NCBI GenBank assembly: GCA_030679975.1
Contig: JAUXSL010000052.1
Coordinates: 1-32,376 of the forward strand
Reading direction: 5' to 3'
DNA: 32,376 bases
Origin: Actinomycetota bacterium
GTDB lineage: Bacteria; Actinomycetota; Aquicultoria; CAJVYJ01; JAUVQD01
A model generated the notes under the pieces. That model was given only the letters and a program-made list of their open reading frames with translations, did no database searches and was not told where the DNA came from. This document shows, piece by piece, positions 1 to 7,309 of this stretch; within the stretch, counting starts at the first letter, position 1, and every line of letters begins with the position of its first letter. The position numbers and the translations under genes were made by a program.

Positions 1-74
1 CTCTCGCTTCTGTACACCGGCCCCTCCCTAAAAGAATCCTCTTTGGAGGGATTGTCTCAATTAAGCAAGGGCTC

Positions 75-113
75 GTGGTACATTTTTACGCCGCCCTAAG
101 TGGTACATTTTTA
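75..113. repeat. Two 14-nt direct repeats near a possible mobile-element end
   Basis: The 14-mer GTGGTACATTTTTA occurs at 75-88 and again, identically, at 100-113, 25 bp apart. Repeated motifs of this look are found in the ends of some insertion sequences, IS21-type elements in particular (from memory). No transposase is present between the window edge and the tRNA gene, so this may be one end of an element lying to the left or a relic. The short inverted repeat CCCTCC/GGAGGG further left may belong to it. Confidence 0.45.
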
Positions 114-144
114 TCCTGCCATAGACACTCATCGGGCCTATAAA

Positions 145-173
145 GCAAAAAATGCCCTTATACAGGCATTTTC
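145..173 (-). terminator. Intrinsic terminator of the tRNA-Asn gene
   Basis: Read on the minus strand just after the tRNA 3' end, the sequence is AAAATGCC, an 8-nt loop, then GGCATTTT followed by more T residues. This is a stem with a U tract, the usual form of a Rho-independent terminator. It lies directly downstream of the tRNA. Confidence 0.75.
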
Positions 174-179
174 TGATTG

Positions 180-534
180 CTCCCCGGGTAAGACTCGAAC
201 TTACAACCCTTCGGTTACACTTAACCCCGTCGTTTCCGGCGGGAGTGGACTATCTCTTCACCATATCCGGCATGGCCGGACTTAGGTGCTGGGCGCTTCC
301 ACCACAAAACTGTGATGTACGACCTTACGGTCTAGTCTCTGCACGTTCCCCAGAAGCGTGATCGAAAATTAGACTTTCGACGCGTTCTACTCCCGGGGCT
401 TCGCTCAGGATTACCATTTCTCGATTATCTCGAGAGGCAGGCTTCCCTGAATTCACCCAGTGTTCATTTCCCGATTTCTCGAGAAAGCTGCATCGTTTTA
501 CAGCCGAATGCTCTACCGATTGAGCTACCGGGGA
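180..534 (-). tRNA. trnN: tRNA-Asn(GUU) gene split by a group I intron
   Basis: On the minus strand the 5' exon (534-500) has acceptor strand TCCCCGG, a D arm and the anticodon 5' strand TTCGG with loop CTGT. The 3' exon (217-180) supplies TAA, the pairing strand CCGAA, a five-base variable loop GGGTT, the T arm GTAAG-TTCGAGT-CTTAC, the acceptor strand CCGGGGA and discriminator G. Joining the exons gives the seven-base loop CTGTTAA with anticodon GTT, and every stem pairs. The short variable loop and G73 fit tRNA-Asn. They argue against tRNA-Tyr, which the unspliced GTA would suggest but which has a long variable arm in bacteria. The 3' CCA is not encoded: after the discriminator G the gene reads CAA. 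Confidence 0.93.
218..499 (-). ncRNA. Group I intron (282 nt) in the tRNA-Asn anticodon
   Basis: The intron lies between anticodon bases U35 and U36. P1 forms between exon GGCTGT (505-500) and the internal guide GCAGCT (491-486), with the expected U-G wobble at the splice site. The intron ends in G (218). P7 is formed by AGACTA (338-333) and TAGTCC (252-247), each in the context typical of the conserved R and S elements. P8 is a perfect TCCGGC/GCCGGA hairpin (280-266), and a Q-like segment AATCCTGAGCGAAGCC lies upstream. There is no homing endonuclease ORF, so it is a compact ribozyme, most like the subgroup IC3 introns of bacterial tRNAs. Self-splicing is inferred from structure. Confidence 0.92.
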
Positions 535-557
535 GTGTCAATAAAAACGACCCGCAA

Positions 558-586
558 ATTATAACCCGGCCGCAAATTGCTGGCAA
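558..586 (-). promoter_or_regulatory. Sigma70-type promoter for the tRNA-Asn gene
   Basis: On the minus strand, TTGCCA (586-581) is followed after exactly 17 nt by a perfect TATAAT (563-558). The -10 box ends 24 nt before the mature tRNA 5' end, leaving a leader of roughly 17 nt. The rest of 541-774 shows no gene on either strand. Confidence 0.8.
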
Positions 587-774
587 TGGGCACTAGGCAT
601 AAGTTCATGGAGATGCTATTCCCTCGGAAAAGCAAGAAAACTCCGCAAAGACTATTCTTCACGACTTCATCGTTATTTTTGCACACCATTTTCATATAAT
701 AGCGATACAGTTGATCTCAGAAAAAGATTTTAGAGATATAAGTTTGGTGCCGTAGCCAATGTAGCCGCGCTTAG

Positions 775-803
775 GGCCGGGCCTCCGAATCGGAGGCCCG
801 GCC
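775..803 (-). terminator. Long hairpin downstream of mgtA
   Basis: The arms 775-788 and 790-803 are perfectly complementary (GGCCGGGCCTCCGA and its complement) around a single central base. The hairpin begins 41 nt after the stop codon of the minus-strand P-type ATPase gene, so it probably ends that transcript. It has no U tract, so it may act as an RNA-stabilising 3' hairpin or a factor-assisted terminator. Confidence 0.6.
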
Positions 804-843
804 TATCGCTTGCCGCCAACCGGCAAACAAATAGCGTCAAGCA

Positions 844-3399
844 TCAGATCAATTCATGCCGGCGGTAAAACCAGGATTTTACCAACTGGACAAGCGCCAG
901 ATAAGTTAAGGCCAGCATAATAATAGAAATCGTCAACCAAGGCGGCATTGGTGTGAAGCCGAAATAACGCCCGGGCCCGGTGAACGGCAGCAAAAATCCG
1001 ATCGCGGCCACGGTTAAGACCGTTAAGGTCAGCTGTTTGCTCGGCCTGCTGGTCAGGGGATTAGCCGCCGTCCGGATGACAAACACCACCAGAGTCTGTG
1101 TCGCCAAAGACTCTACAAACCAGCCGGTGTGAAAAAGACTCTCGTTCGCATGGAAAACAAAAAGCAGAACCCCAAAAGTGGCGAAGTCGTAAATAGAACT
1201 GATAGGGCCGATGACGACCATAAACTGGCGGATAAAATCTATCCGCCACCGCTTGGGCCGGCGTAATAGCGCCTGGTCGACGTTGTCGCTGGGAATGCTC
1301 ATTTGGGACATGTCGTAAAGTAGGTTGTTAAGCAGTATCTGCGTGGGCAGCATCGGTAAAAACGGCAGAAAAAGTGACGCCGCCGCCATGCTGAACATGT
1401 TTCCGAAGTTGGAGCTCGTGCCCATGATGATGTATTTCATGATGTTCGCAAAGCTGCTTCGTCCCTCGACAACCCCGGCGTGCAGCACCCCCAGGTCCTT
1501 TTCGAGCAGGATGATATTAGCCGCGTCTTTGGCCACGTCTACCGCGTTAACCACGGATATGGCGATATCGGCGGTATGCATGGATGGAGCGTCGTTGATA
1601 CCGTCACCCATGAAACCGACAACCCAGCCGCGCGCTCTAAGCGCGGTTATCACGCGGTTTTTTTGCTCCGGGGCTACGCCGGCGAAGATGGCTTTGCGTT
1701 CGGCATTGTAGGCCAGCGCCTGGTCGTCCATCGCGTCCACTTGTGAGCCGACCAAGATTCGATCGGTCGGCAGCCCAACGTCCGCGGCGATTTTTCGCGT
1801 CACATATTCGTTATCGCCGGTCATGATGAGAGTAGTGATGCCGTCGTTCGCCAGAGCCTGAATGGTCCGGCCGACATCTTCTTTGGGCGGGTCGAGAAAA
1901 GCGGCAAACCCGACCAGCGTCATATCCCGCTCAACGCTTCTATCATAATCCGCTTCCCGTGGAACCGGGCGCACGGCTACTCCCAACACACGCAAGCCGT
2001 CGGCGCTTAAAGTTTTAAAGGTGCTCTCGGCTGTCTCCCGGGCTTTTTTGTCAAAGGGAACTACCGCCTCCCCCCGGCGTACGGTTCCGCAAACCTCAAA
2101 GATGTTTGAAGCGGCGCCCTTTGTTATCAGTGTGCGCTCCCCGTCATGCTCTACGACGACCGAGAGCCTTCGGCGCTCGAAGTCAAAGGGGATCTCATCG
2201 ATTTTCGTATATTCACCGACGTCAAGCTCTTCGTACTGGAGAATGGCGTCATCAAGGGGATCCTTCACGCCGCCCTCAAAAAAACTGTTGAGGTAGGCCA
2301 TGCGCAAGACATTTTCATCTCCCTTCCCCTCGACATTCACGTGCTTTTGGAGCACGACCTCACCCAGGGTCAATGTTCCCGTCTTATCGCTGCACAATAT
2401 TTCCATGCTGCCGAAGTTTTCTATCGACTCCAACCGCTTGACGATCACTTTGCTTTTTGCCATGCGTTTGGCCCCCTGGGCTAAAGTAACGGAGAGAATG
2501 ACCGGCAACAGTTCGGGGGTAAGGCCGACAGCCAAAGCTATGGCAAAGAGAAAGGACTGGAGCACCGGGCGCTTGAAGCTGACATTGACGAAAAACACAA
2601 AAAGCGTAAGAAGGATGATAACGCGTATTATCAGAAAGCCGAATCCTTCTATTCCCTTGTCGAATTCTGTTTTCGGCTCGCGCTCGGACAGCTTTTTAGC
2701 GATCCCGCCCAACGCGGTCGCCTCGCCCGTACGGACGACAACCGCCTCGGCCATCCCGCTCTGGACTGAGGTGCCAAGGAAAATGCTGTTTGAAGCCTCT
2801 GTTAACCCGTGCGGTCCTCCGGTCAAGTCTTCCGCCCTCTTCTCGACAGGCAGCGACTCCCCGGTCAGGGCGGATTCGCGCAAATGGAGCTCACGTTGAC
2901 CGAGCAAACGGGCGTCAGCCGGCACCAGGCTACCGGCATTCAATTTAACGACATCCCCCGGCGCCAGATCCGCGACACTGAGCTCCCGCTCTTTGCCGTC
3001 GCGGACGACCGTACATGTTAAGGCCACCCGCGCCCGCAGGCCTTTCAAGGCGCTCTGCGATTGAAATACCTGGTAAAAGTTGAGTGTCACACTCAGTAAC
3101 ACGATCGCGATAATGATGATCGCATTTATTCTTTCGCCAACGGCAAGTGATACAAAAGCGGCCGCCAGTAAAGCTATCACCAGGGGGTTGATGAAGAACC
3201 GGAGGAACTCTATTAAAGCCACAAAGCGCCGCTCGTGAGTGACCTTGTTGGGACCGAAGGCCTGTAAGCGCTCCCGCGCTTCAGTCGTCGTCAACCCTTC
3301 AGTTGCTGTTTTTAGCTTGATAAGCAGATCGTCGAGGGGTACGTCCCAATAACTATTCTGAAAATCGCGCTGTTTATTTACAGATGCGTTGTTAGCCAT
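844..3399 (-). CDS. mgtA: Magnesium-translocating P-type ATPase (MgtA-like)
   Basis: A P-type ATPase of 851 residues, the usual size for the P3B/MgtA group, which imports Mg2+ into the cytoplasm. An N-terminal cation-ATPase domain (LLIKLKTATEGLTTTEARER) precedes two membrane helices. Next come the actuator domain with the TGES loop (ESALTGESLPVEK), a second helix pair containing the PE motif (VGLTPELLPVI), and the phosphorylation motif DKTGTLT. The hinge region reads TGDNE and GDGIND, and the hydrophobic C-terminal third contains the remaining helices. The TGDNE wording with the ALAVGLTPELLPVI helix favours Mg2+ over Ca2+ pumps. The start ATG has AAAGGGGAA upstream. No Mg2+ riboswitch (M-box) was recognised in the 264 nt before it. 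The gene stands alone, with a strong hairpin after its stop. Confidence 0.88.
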   Translation of the reverse strand: MANNASVNKQRDFQNSYWDVPLDDLLIKLKTATEGLTTTEARERLQAFGPNKVTHERRFVALIEFLRFFINPLVIALLAAAFVSLAVGERINAIIIIAIVLLSVTLNFYQVFQSQSALKGLRARVALTCTVVRDGKERELSVADLAPGDVVKLNAGSLVPADARLLGQRELHLRESALTGESLPVEKRAEDLTGGPHGLTEASNSIFLGTSVQSGMAEAVVVRTGEATALGGIAKKLSEREPKTEFDKGIEGFGFLIIRVIILLTLFVFFVNVSFKRPVLQSFLFAIALAVGLTPELLPVILSVTLAQGAKRMAKSKVIVKRLESIENFGSMEILCSDKTGTLTLGEVVLQKHVNVEGKGDENVLRMAYLNSFFEGGVKDPLDDAILQYEELDVGEYTKIDEIPFDFERRRLSVVVEHDGERTLITKGAASNIFEVCGTVRRGEAVVPFDKKARETAESTFKTLSADGLRVLGVAVRPVPREADYDRSVERDMTLVGFAAFLDPPKEDVGRTIQALANDGITTLIMTGDNEYVTRKIAADVGLPTDRILVGSQVDAMDDQALAYNAERKAIFAGVAPEQKNRVITALRARGWVVGFMGDGINDAPSMHTADIAISVVNAVDVAKDAANIILLEKDLGVLHAGVVEGRSSFANIMKYIIMGTSSNFGNMFSMAAASLFLPFLPMLPTQILLNNLLYDMSQMSIPSDNVDQALLRRPKRWRIDFIRQFMVVIGPISSIYDFATFGVLLFVFHANESLFHTGWFVESLATQTLVVFVIRTAANPLTSRPSKQLTLTVLTVAAIGFLLPFTGPGRYFGFTPMPPWLTISIIMLALTYLALVQLVKSWFYRRHELI

Positions 3400-3481
3400 A
3401 AACTAAGATTTCCCCTTTTTACCCCCGTAACATGCCTTTGCCGATTAGGACGGCGAGCATCGTCTTCCGGTTCGGAAAAGG

Positions 3482-3684
3482 GGTTGTACTTCTTAAGGGG
3501 CCGGTATTCCCGTGCCGGCGGAAAGCGCGCTCATTGTGCCGGCCTTCTTCGCCGGGCATGGGGTCCTCAGAATCTGGCTGGTCATCCCCATCGCTATGGG
3601 GTTCTTTTTCACTTTAGGAAAGGCGGGCATTGCCAATTGTTCGCGGGTTGGCGAGAAGCGCTATCACCTATACAGGGCGCTTAA
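3482..3684 (+). pseudogene. Decayed DedA-family membrane protein fragment
   Basis: In the frame starting at 3497 the translation reads GAGIPVPAESALIVPAFFAG, then a hydrophobic stretch containing IWLVIPIAM, then RVGEKRYHLYRAL. This order matches the signature of DedA/SNARE-associated membrane proteins, which begin with a glycine-proline-glutamate loop, continue with a membrane segment and end near an arginine-rich GRR.GER motif. The stretch lacks a start, is preceded by an in-frame stop, and an upstream run (VVLLK) lies in a different frame, so it looks like a frameshifted relic. Its 3' end overlaps the end of the minus-strand propeller gene. It could be chance coding potential; the recognition is from memory of the family. 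Confidence 0.42.
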
Positions 3685-4581
3685 TATGTCCGAATTGGCG
3701 GCAGTCGGCCGCATTCGGCTGAAATATATCCGCAGTCTCTTGCCGGACCCTCGCCGGACCATATCGGGATCCATGGCATTGGCTCGCGAGAGCGCGATCT
3801 TGAGACCGGCGAATTTGAAATGTCGGCCGTCTGTGGAAAATGCTCTGTATATCTTTTGCAGTTCGTCCGATGGCTTGCTTCCGGCCGCGGCCGGCATAGT
3901 GGAAAAAAGCAGGATGTATTTACTACCCACCTTGGTCACATCGGGGTCGACTAGGGTGGACATCCGCTTGTTCAGGTGAATAAAACCTTCTTTTGTCCAA
4001 TTGAGGCCTTCATCGGAAGAGATCGCTGATTTGCTCTTCAGTCCGGCGGTGTAGTACATGCGCAGGCTGCCGTCGTCGAGTTCGACGACATCAGGCACCG
4101 ACGTAAACGTCGTGTCGTCCGTGCCGCTGTCTTCAAGCCGCACGCCCGCTTCCACGCTGAAATTATTAACACCATCGGTGCTGGTAGCGCTATAGAGCCG
4201 TCGCGGCGACGATGTGCTGGTGCCGCTTTTGCCTTCAAAGATCATTCGCCATGTGCCGTCGTTGAGTTTGAATATTGAGGAATTAGATATTTGAGTGACG
4301 GTTGGAACAGCAGCCTGCACCGTCGTTTGATTCAGGGCTTGGCGGTCGTTGGTAAAATCTTTGCCATTGGTGGAGTCGACCACCCTGATTCCCTCGCCGG
4401 TATAGTACATTCGGTAGGTCCCGTCATCGAGCTTAATTGTGTTTGAGCTGACGCCGTCATGCACCCGCACACCGCGCTCGAGGCGGAACTGTAAGTTGCG
4501 GCTTCGGTCGATCGCGAGAGCTGAGACGGTCCCGGCGAGGAGCAAAAATAGAACCACTAAAAACCCGGCAGTTTTTTTCAT
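3664..4581 (-). CDS. Secreted beta-propeller (sialidase/glycosidase-fold) protein
   Basis: About 305 residues. An N-terminal signal peptide (MKKTAGFLVVLFLLLAGTVSALA) is followed by repeated blade motifs of the form LDDGTYRMYYTG, LNDGTWRMIFEG and LDDGSLRMYYTAG, then degenerate copies ending in RIYFSRMRP. Such DDG-x-xRMYY repeats are typical of five-bladed propellers related to glycosyl hydrolase families 32/43/68 and BNR-repeat proteins. No catalytic triad could be assigned, so the protein may bind surface or carbohydrate ligands rather than hydrolyse them. The ATG at 4581 was chosen over one nine codons upstream because AGGAGG lies four bases before it and the signal peptide then begins with MKK. 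The gene is monocistronic. Confidence 0.7.
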   Translation of the reverse strand: MKKTAGFLVVLFLLLAGTVSALAIDRSRNLQFRLERGVRVHDGVSSNTIKLDDGTYRMYYTGEGIRVVDSTNGKDFTNDRQALNQTTVQAAVPTVTQISNSSIFKLNDGTWRMIFEGKSGTSTSSPRRLYSATSTDGVNNFSVEAGVRLEDSGTDDTTFTSVPDVVELDDGSLRMYYTAGLKSKSAISSDEGLNWTKEGFIHLNKRMSTLVDPDVTKVGSKYILLFSTMPAAAGSKPSDELQKIYRAFSTDGRHFKFAGLKIALSRANAMDPDMVRRGSGKRLRIYFSRMRPTAANSDILSALYR

Positions 4582-4710
4582 GCGTCCTCCTTGGAATTTC
4601 TTGATCAAATAGTTATTTTCCCAATAGAGTTATTTTAAACGCTTGTTCCGCGGTAGCTCCCTGCCCAACAAAGCAAAACATATCGTCTTTATCTGCCGAT
4701 AACCAATAAT

Positions 4711-4923
4711 ATGAAACGCGTGATTCTCATAACAGTTCTTATGGCGGTCCTGGTTCCAGGCTGTGGTTCGGCCGCGACCGATGGCGCATCTGTCGCGACC
4801 ACAACGCCGGGCTATTCCGATTCAGCGCCGGCGAAAATGCTGGATGCGCCAAACAAGGCGCGTGACGCCGTACAAAAAGCCGGCGAGCGGGCCAAAGCCG
4901 CTCAAGACGCAATCGGGAAATAA
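4711..4923 (+). CDS. Small lipoprotein, 70 residues
   Basis: The protein begins MKRVILITVLMAVLVPGCGS, a type II signal peptide with lipobox VPGC, so the mature protein would be lipid-anchored at Cys18. The remaining ~50 residues are rich in Ala, Lys and Asp and end in a predicted helix (KARDAVQKAGERAKAAQDA) with coiled-coil-like spacing. No Shine-Dalgarno sequence is evident before the ATG. The family was not recognised. The TMEM175-like gene follows 30 nt downstream on the same strand. Confidence 0.6.
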   Translation: MKRVILITVLMAVLVPGCGSAATDGASVATTTPGYSDSAPAKMLDAPNKARDAVQKAGERAKAAQDAIGK

Positions 4924-4953
4924 CACCTAGGCCAAAACGGGAACAATTCCCGT

Positions 4954-5556
4954 ATGAAGTCAATAGCTGAACCGGTTATGGCCACCGGGAGAATCCAGGC
5001 TTTAACGGATGGCGTCTACGCCATCGCCATGACCATCCTCATTCTTAACCTTCATGTTCCGCAAGTGCCCCATCGTGGCCCGGATTTAATAAACGCGCTC
5101 TGGCGCCTCAGCACCTTTTTCATGGATTTTGTCATCAGCTTCCTGTTGCTCGCCATCTTTTGGGTCGTCCATCACCTTCACTTTCATCACATCAAGCGGG
5201 CGGACAGGAAACTTCTCTGGATAAATCTTCTCAGTTTGCTTTTTGTCGTGTTGATCCCGTTTACGACGTCGGTCTACGGGGAGTATCGCGAACTGACGGT
5301 TGCGGCCGCCTTCTTTGAAGCAAACATCCTGGTGCTCGGCTTGATTAAATGCGCGCAGTGGTCGTATGCGACGAGCAAGCACCTGTTGGTCGATCCTGAT
5401 CTGGACCAGGCGATCATCGATGAAAACAAAAGAGTGGGCCTGGTGACGCCGGTGGTCGCCTTAATCGCCATCGGGGTGGCTTTCGTCGCGCCGGATTGGA
5501 GTACGAGTACATTCCTATTGATCCCGTTGGTTATCCGCGGGGTCCGTCGCTTGTGA
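4954..5556 (+). CDS. TMEM175-family (DUF1211) potassium channel-like membrane protein
   Basis: A 200-residue integral membrane protein with about six hydrophobic helices. The first helix carries RIQALTDGVYAIAMTILILN, matching the RxxxFSDGxxAIAxT motif of TMEM175 channels except that the FSD triad reads LTD. Bacterial members are tetrameric K+ channels in the cytoplasmic membrane in which residues of the first helix line the pore. A later helix contains IFWVVHHLHFHHIKR, a conserved histidine-rich segment of the family. The start could also be the ATG nine codons later. The altered FSD triad may affect gating, so transport function is inferred. Confidence 0.75.
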   Translation: MKSIAEPVMATGRIQALTDGVYAIAMTILILNLHVPQVPHRGPDLINALWRLSTFFMDFVISFLLLAIFWVVHHLHFHHIKRADRKLLWINLLSLLFVVLIPFTTSVYGEYRELTVAAAFFEANILVLGLIKCAQWSYATSKHLLVDPDLDQAIIDENKRVGLVTPVVALIAIGVAFVAPDWSTSTFLLIPLVIRGVRRL

Positions 5557-5574
5557 CTTCAGGGGACACCATCA

Positions 5575-6267
5575 ATGCCGGTCTGCTTGACCGCTCGGTC
5601 GGGTAAGAGCTTAAATAGTGACATGCCCAGATATTACGATATAAGCCCGACGCTCGGTCCGATGACACCGGCGTGGCCGACCGATCCGCCTGTGGTTTTT
5701 AAGCCCAGCAAATCAGTTATGAAAGGCGCCGGGTCCAATGTGACTGGGCTATCGATGAGTTCCCATGCCGGCAGCCATGTCGACGCGCCAAGTCATCTTT
5801 ATAGCGACGGCATGACGGTGGAAAAACTGCCTTTAGATGTGTTGATCGGCCCGGCCTCGGTTGTCGAGTTCACGGCCGACATAATAGACCGCGGCGTTCT
5901 GGCCTCGTCTTGGCCGGCGGGTAAGGTCGAGAGGCTTCTCTTTAAAACGAGTAACTCCATGCTTTGGTCAAGCCCCGCCTTTATGCCCAAGTTTGTCGGG
6001 CTGACGGCGGACGCGGCCGATTATCTTGTCGAGCGTGGCGTAAAATTGGTGGGAATCGACTACTTATCGATCGAAGCTGAACACGGGACGGGGGCGCCGG
6101 TCCACCAGACGTTGCTAAAAAACAATATTTTCATCATCGAGAGCCTGGACTTATCCCCGGTCGAGCCCGGCGGATACGAACTGATCTGCCTGCCGCTAAA
6201 ACTTGACGGCCTGGACGGAGCTCCGGCCCGTGTGGTGTTGCGGGACCTGGCGGACACGAGTTTCTAA
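5575..6267 (+). CDS. Cyclase family protein (kynurenine formamidase-like metal hydrolase)
   Basis: The protein contains YDISPTL near the N-terminus and the metal-binding motif HAGSHVDAPSH (HxGxHxDxPxH). Further on are GIDYLSIE and HQTLLKNNIFIIESLDLS. These are hallmarks of the cyclase/arylformamidase family, soluble Mn2+ or Zn2+ hydrolases of about 210-230 residues that act on N-formylkynurenine or other amide and lactone substrates. The substrate cannot be told from sequence, and no tryptophan-degradation genes are nearby. The ATG at 5575 has AGGGG about ten bases upstream. An in-frame ATG at 5623 starts right before the conserved domain and is a reasonable alternative. The 3' end overlaps that of the convergent RRM gene by four bases. 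Confidence 0.8.
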   Translation: MPVCLTARSGKSLNSDMPRYYDISPTLGPMTPAWPTDPPVVFKPSKSVMKGAGSNVTGLSMSSHAGSHVDAPSHLYSDGMTVEKLPLDVLIGPASVVEFTADIIDRGVLASSWPAGKVERLLFKTSNSMLWSSPAFMPKFVGLTADAADYLVERGVKLVGIDYLSIEAEHGTGAPVHQTLLKNNIFIIESLDLSPVEPGGYELICLPLKLDGLDGAPARVVLRDLADTSF

Positions 6268-6530
6268 GCCGCGCCCCGGTCGCTTCTAGGCTTGGCTACG
6301 CTCACCGTTAGATTTCGGCCCATCTGTTCTTTGCCGTCAAGAGCTTCCATCGCGGCGTCAGCCTCGCTCTCCAGAGCCATCTCGACAAAGGCGAAACCCC
6401 GGCTCCGACCGGAGTACTTGTCGGAGATAAGCCTTATCGATTCCACCGCTCCGTACGGGCCTAACAGCTCTCGCAAATCTTCTTCTGTGGTGTCGTAGGA
6501 AAGGTTTCCCACATACAATGTCTTTGCCAT
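6264..6530 (-). CDS. Single-RRM RNA-binding protein
   Basis: An 88-residue protein made of one RNA recognition motif: RNP2 is LYVGNL (residues 5-10) and RNP1 is RGFAFVEM (about 44-51). A short basic tail ends SDRGAA. Bacterial proteins of this type, best studied in cyanobacteria, bind single-stranded RNA and often respond to cold. The length is typical. The gene is monocistronic and convergent with the cyclase gene. Confidence 0.9.
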   Translation of the reverse strand: MAKTLYVGNLSYDTTEEDLRELLGPYGAVESIRLISDKYSGRSRGFAFVEMALESEADAAMEALDGKEQMGRNLTVSVAKPRSDRGAA

Positions 6531-6644
6531 GATCCCTTTTTTTCCAAAACCGGCCTTTCGTAACCAGATCGGAAAACTTTTTAACCTGACAGACGGTTTC
6601 TTTTGTGATAAAGTTTTTCAGTCATGTTTTGAAAGGAGCAAGTC

Positions 6645-7112
6645 TTGAAGAAGTACTTAATCGTTTTTGCCGTTGTCGCGCTGGCGGTGGCCATCGCCGG
6701 GTGTAAGCAGCAGCAAGCGCCAACGGGCGGCACGCAGCAGCCGATACCGCAGACCGCGCCTCAGCAGCCGGTCGGTCCCCCGACTTATGTAGCAGCGGGC
6801 AAGACGCCGGAGGACCACGTCAACGAATATTATAACGCTTACAAAGAAAAGCGGCTCGAAGATGCGTTTAACTTGGCGCCGGCGGAGAATAAAGCCAAGC
6901 AACCTAAGGCGGATTTTATTAGCGCGAGACAAGGCATGCCGATCACAGCATTCAAGGTCGGGCCGACCCAAAAACAGGGGAACGATAAGGCCCAGATCGC
7001 GGTTGAATATGACCTCGGCCAGAACGGCACCTGGGTCAGCACCTGGGAGTTCCAGAAAAAGGGCGATAAGTGGGAAGCGGTCAGATACCTGGCCAACATG
7101 AAAAGTCAGTAA
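6645..7112 (+). CDS. Lipoprotein with a Gln/Pro-rich linker and NTF2-like domain
   Basis: A TTG start with AAAGGAG six bases upstream begins a lipoprotein signal peptide ending in the lipobox IAGC, about 20 residues in. A flexible Gln/Pro/Thr linker of some 30 residues follows. The globular domain begins EDHVNEYYNAYKEKRLEDAF and ends with a strand-rich WEFQKKGDKWEAVRYL. That helix-then-sheet order with a terminal W-x-V motif resembles NTF2/DUF4878-like domains. It would be anchored outside the membrane; the function is unknown. An intrinsic terminator follows, so it is a single-gene transcript. Confidence 0.72.
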   Translation: MKKYLIVFAVVALAVAIAGCKQQQAPTGGTQQPIPQTAPQQPVGPPTYVAAGKTPEDHVNEYYNAYKEKRLEDAFNLAPAENKAKQPKADFISARQGMPITAFKVGPTQKQGNDKAQIAVEYDLGQNGTWVSTWEFQKKGDKWEAVRYLANMKSQ

Positions 7113-7134
7113 AGTCGGAAGCGATTATCTTATG

Positions 7135-7164
7135 AGCGCGGGTCGCAAGGCCCGCGCTTTTTTT
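7135..7164 (+). terminator. Intrinsic terminator after the NTF2-like lipoprotein gene
   Basis: AGCGCGGG (7135-7142) pairs perfectly with CCCGCGCT (7151-7158) around an eight-base loop and is followed by seven T residues. It separates the lipoprotein gene from the quinone operon. Confidence 0.92.
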
Positions 7165-7232
7165 GTGTGCGGTGCGTCCGGCCGGTTCGGGCATTTCACC
7201 TTAGATAGCTTACCCAAGGCAGGCCTTTGAGG

Positions 7233-7248
7233 TTTGATTTGCGTCAAA
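7233..7248 (+). promoter_or_regulatory. FNR/CRP-type palindrome upstream of the Rieske-quinone operon
   Basis: TTTGATttgcGTCAAA differs at one position from the FNR consensus TTGAT-N4-ATCAA and contains a perfect TTTGA/TCAAA inverted repeat. It is centred about 70 bp before the first start codon of the operon. No convincing -10 box at the spacing expected for class II activation was found. Control by an oxygen- or redox-sensing CRP/FNR regulator is inferred. Confidence 0.5.
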
Positions 7249-7309
7249 AGGTGCAACGCAGGGGAAAAAGAAGCGTTGAGAAAAATCGCTAAAAATCGAG
7301 GTGGATTTG

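Noticed and set aside
180-534. tRNA-Tyr(GUA) reading of the unspliced anticodon loop CTGTAAA
   Set aside because: The 3' exon has a five-base variable loop and the stem pairs only after removing the intron, which gives CTGTTAA and Asn. Bacterial tRNA-Tyr has a long variable arm.
1325-2899. Several plus-strand open frames of 60-199 codons opposite mgtA
   Set aside because: They are antisense shadows of a well-conserved P-type ATPase gene and show no domains or ribosome sites.
3400-3480. Mg2+-sensing M-box riboswitch before mgtA
   Set aside because: None of the conserved M-box elements could be recognised, and the region is too short to hold the full fold next to the start codon.
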